A DNA stretch of 64,000 bases from the NCBI GenBank assembly GCA_009767595.1, contig VSDK01015859.1, forward strand, positions 224,964 to 288,963, written 5' to 3'. Numbering within the stretch: the first letter of the stretch is position 1; each line of letters opens with the position of its first letter. The notes under the pieces were generated by a model. That model did no database searches. It worked only from the letters and a program-made list of their open reading frames with translations, and had not been told where the DNA came from. The position numbers were made by a program, and so were the translations under genes. Of the stretch, positions 63,665 to 64,000 are shown piece after piece. This DNA is from Symbiodinium kawagutii. Its lineage: Eukaryota; Sar; Dinophyceae; Suessiales; Symbiodiniaceae.

Positions 63665-63931
63665 ATGGCTAGCAAGATGGAACCTGAAGATGCTACCTTG
63701 GGAGCGTTTGCTACTGACCCTTACCTTGTGGGGGTTGTCCGTTCTGTCGAAGAGTGCATGCAGCACACCGAACCAGGCGCTCTGCTGATATTTGGGCTTA
63801 ACAGCACATGCCTTCACAATTCACAATGGGTTGTTTTGTGAAACTGTTTTTTTGGCTTTCCATGATGGTTCCGAAACTTTGCGCAGGTGTTCCCGGAGAA
63901 AGCCTATCTTCAGCACCTGAAGTTCGCATGA
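63665..63931 (+). CDS. possible start of a further gene
   Basis: ATG at 63665 gives MASKMEPEDATLGAFATD, then YLVGVVRSVEECMQ. After an intron ending TTTGCGCAG near 63887 a second segment reads VFPEKAYLQHLKFA to TGA at 63929. The intron limits are uncertain and the gene may continue beyond the window. Family not recognised. Confidence 0.35.
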
Positions 63932-64000
63932 ATCTTGAAGGGTCGAGAGCTTAATGTTTTTTGATGGCCAACCTATATGCACAATAATGAAATCAAGAAC

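Overview
The window looks like draft nuclear genome sequence from a dinoflagellate, most likely Symbiodiniaceae or a relative. The evidence is an interstitial array of plant-type CCCTAAA telomere repeats, introns with GC or GA donors, three families of short inverted-repeat elements crowded into intron-like DNA, an LEFFAG-type exon followed by the CTSFVFIN / LEQPGSS / LKSTQ series that I recall from dinoflagellate predicted proteins, and a LINE that encodes its own cytosine-5 DNA methyltransferase. There is no rRNA, no convincing tRNA, no CRISPR array and no bacterial gene organisation. Two 10-N scaffold gaps (16280-16289 and 33953-33962) each fall inside a GC-rich exon-like stretch.

Positions 1-47.7 kb: AT-rich, CpG-poor DNA with (TA)n, trinucleotide and tetranucleotide microsatellites and endless short GGTTAATGATGG-like words. 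GC-rich, CpG-containing stretches of 40-210 nt are set in it. Nearly all of those I could orient read best on the + strand, start after a pyrimidine-rich tract plus AG, and end at GT. I read them as candidate small exons of one or more very intron-rich host genes. Many would encode helical Leu/Glu/Arg/Ala-rich segments. No member can be named. Between them lie at least three MITE-like families: A, about 95 bp, GGTTGGTGGTTT termini; B, about 110 bp, GTGGTTTCTCAAAATA termini; C, about 125 bp, CATATGGC-GTGGGTCAA termini. Several abut exon candidates, as expected for introners. The left part also holds a degenerate telomeric array with a 25-bp-stem hairpin (7.8-8.06 kb), tandem repeats (8.3-9.85 kb) and a TACGG-rich array (18.5-19.1 kb).

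Positions 47.73-56.32 kb: one + strand non-LTR retrotransposon. A single reading frame is cut only by two TGA codons. It carries, in order, a full-motif C5 cytosine methyltransferase, an ORF1-like protein with an RRM-like region and a coiled coil, and an ORF2 with an NPGP (2A-like) motif, an apurinic-type endonuclease and a reverse transcriptase. Its 3' end runs into a cluster of small hairpins.

Positions 56.3-64 kb: a different sequence texture without the MITE families, carrying compact + strand host genes with short introns. These are an acidic 261-residue four-exon protein (57.2-58.3 kb), a group of exon-like segments ending in an Ala/Lys-rich C-terminal exon (58.5-61.1 kb), an LEFFAG / CTSFVFIN family gene (about 61.27-63.2 kb) and the possible start of another gene (63.66 kb). 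The genes run head-to-tail on one strand, as is common in dinoflagellates.
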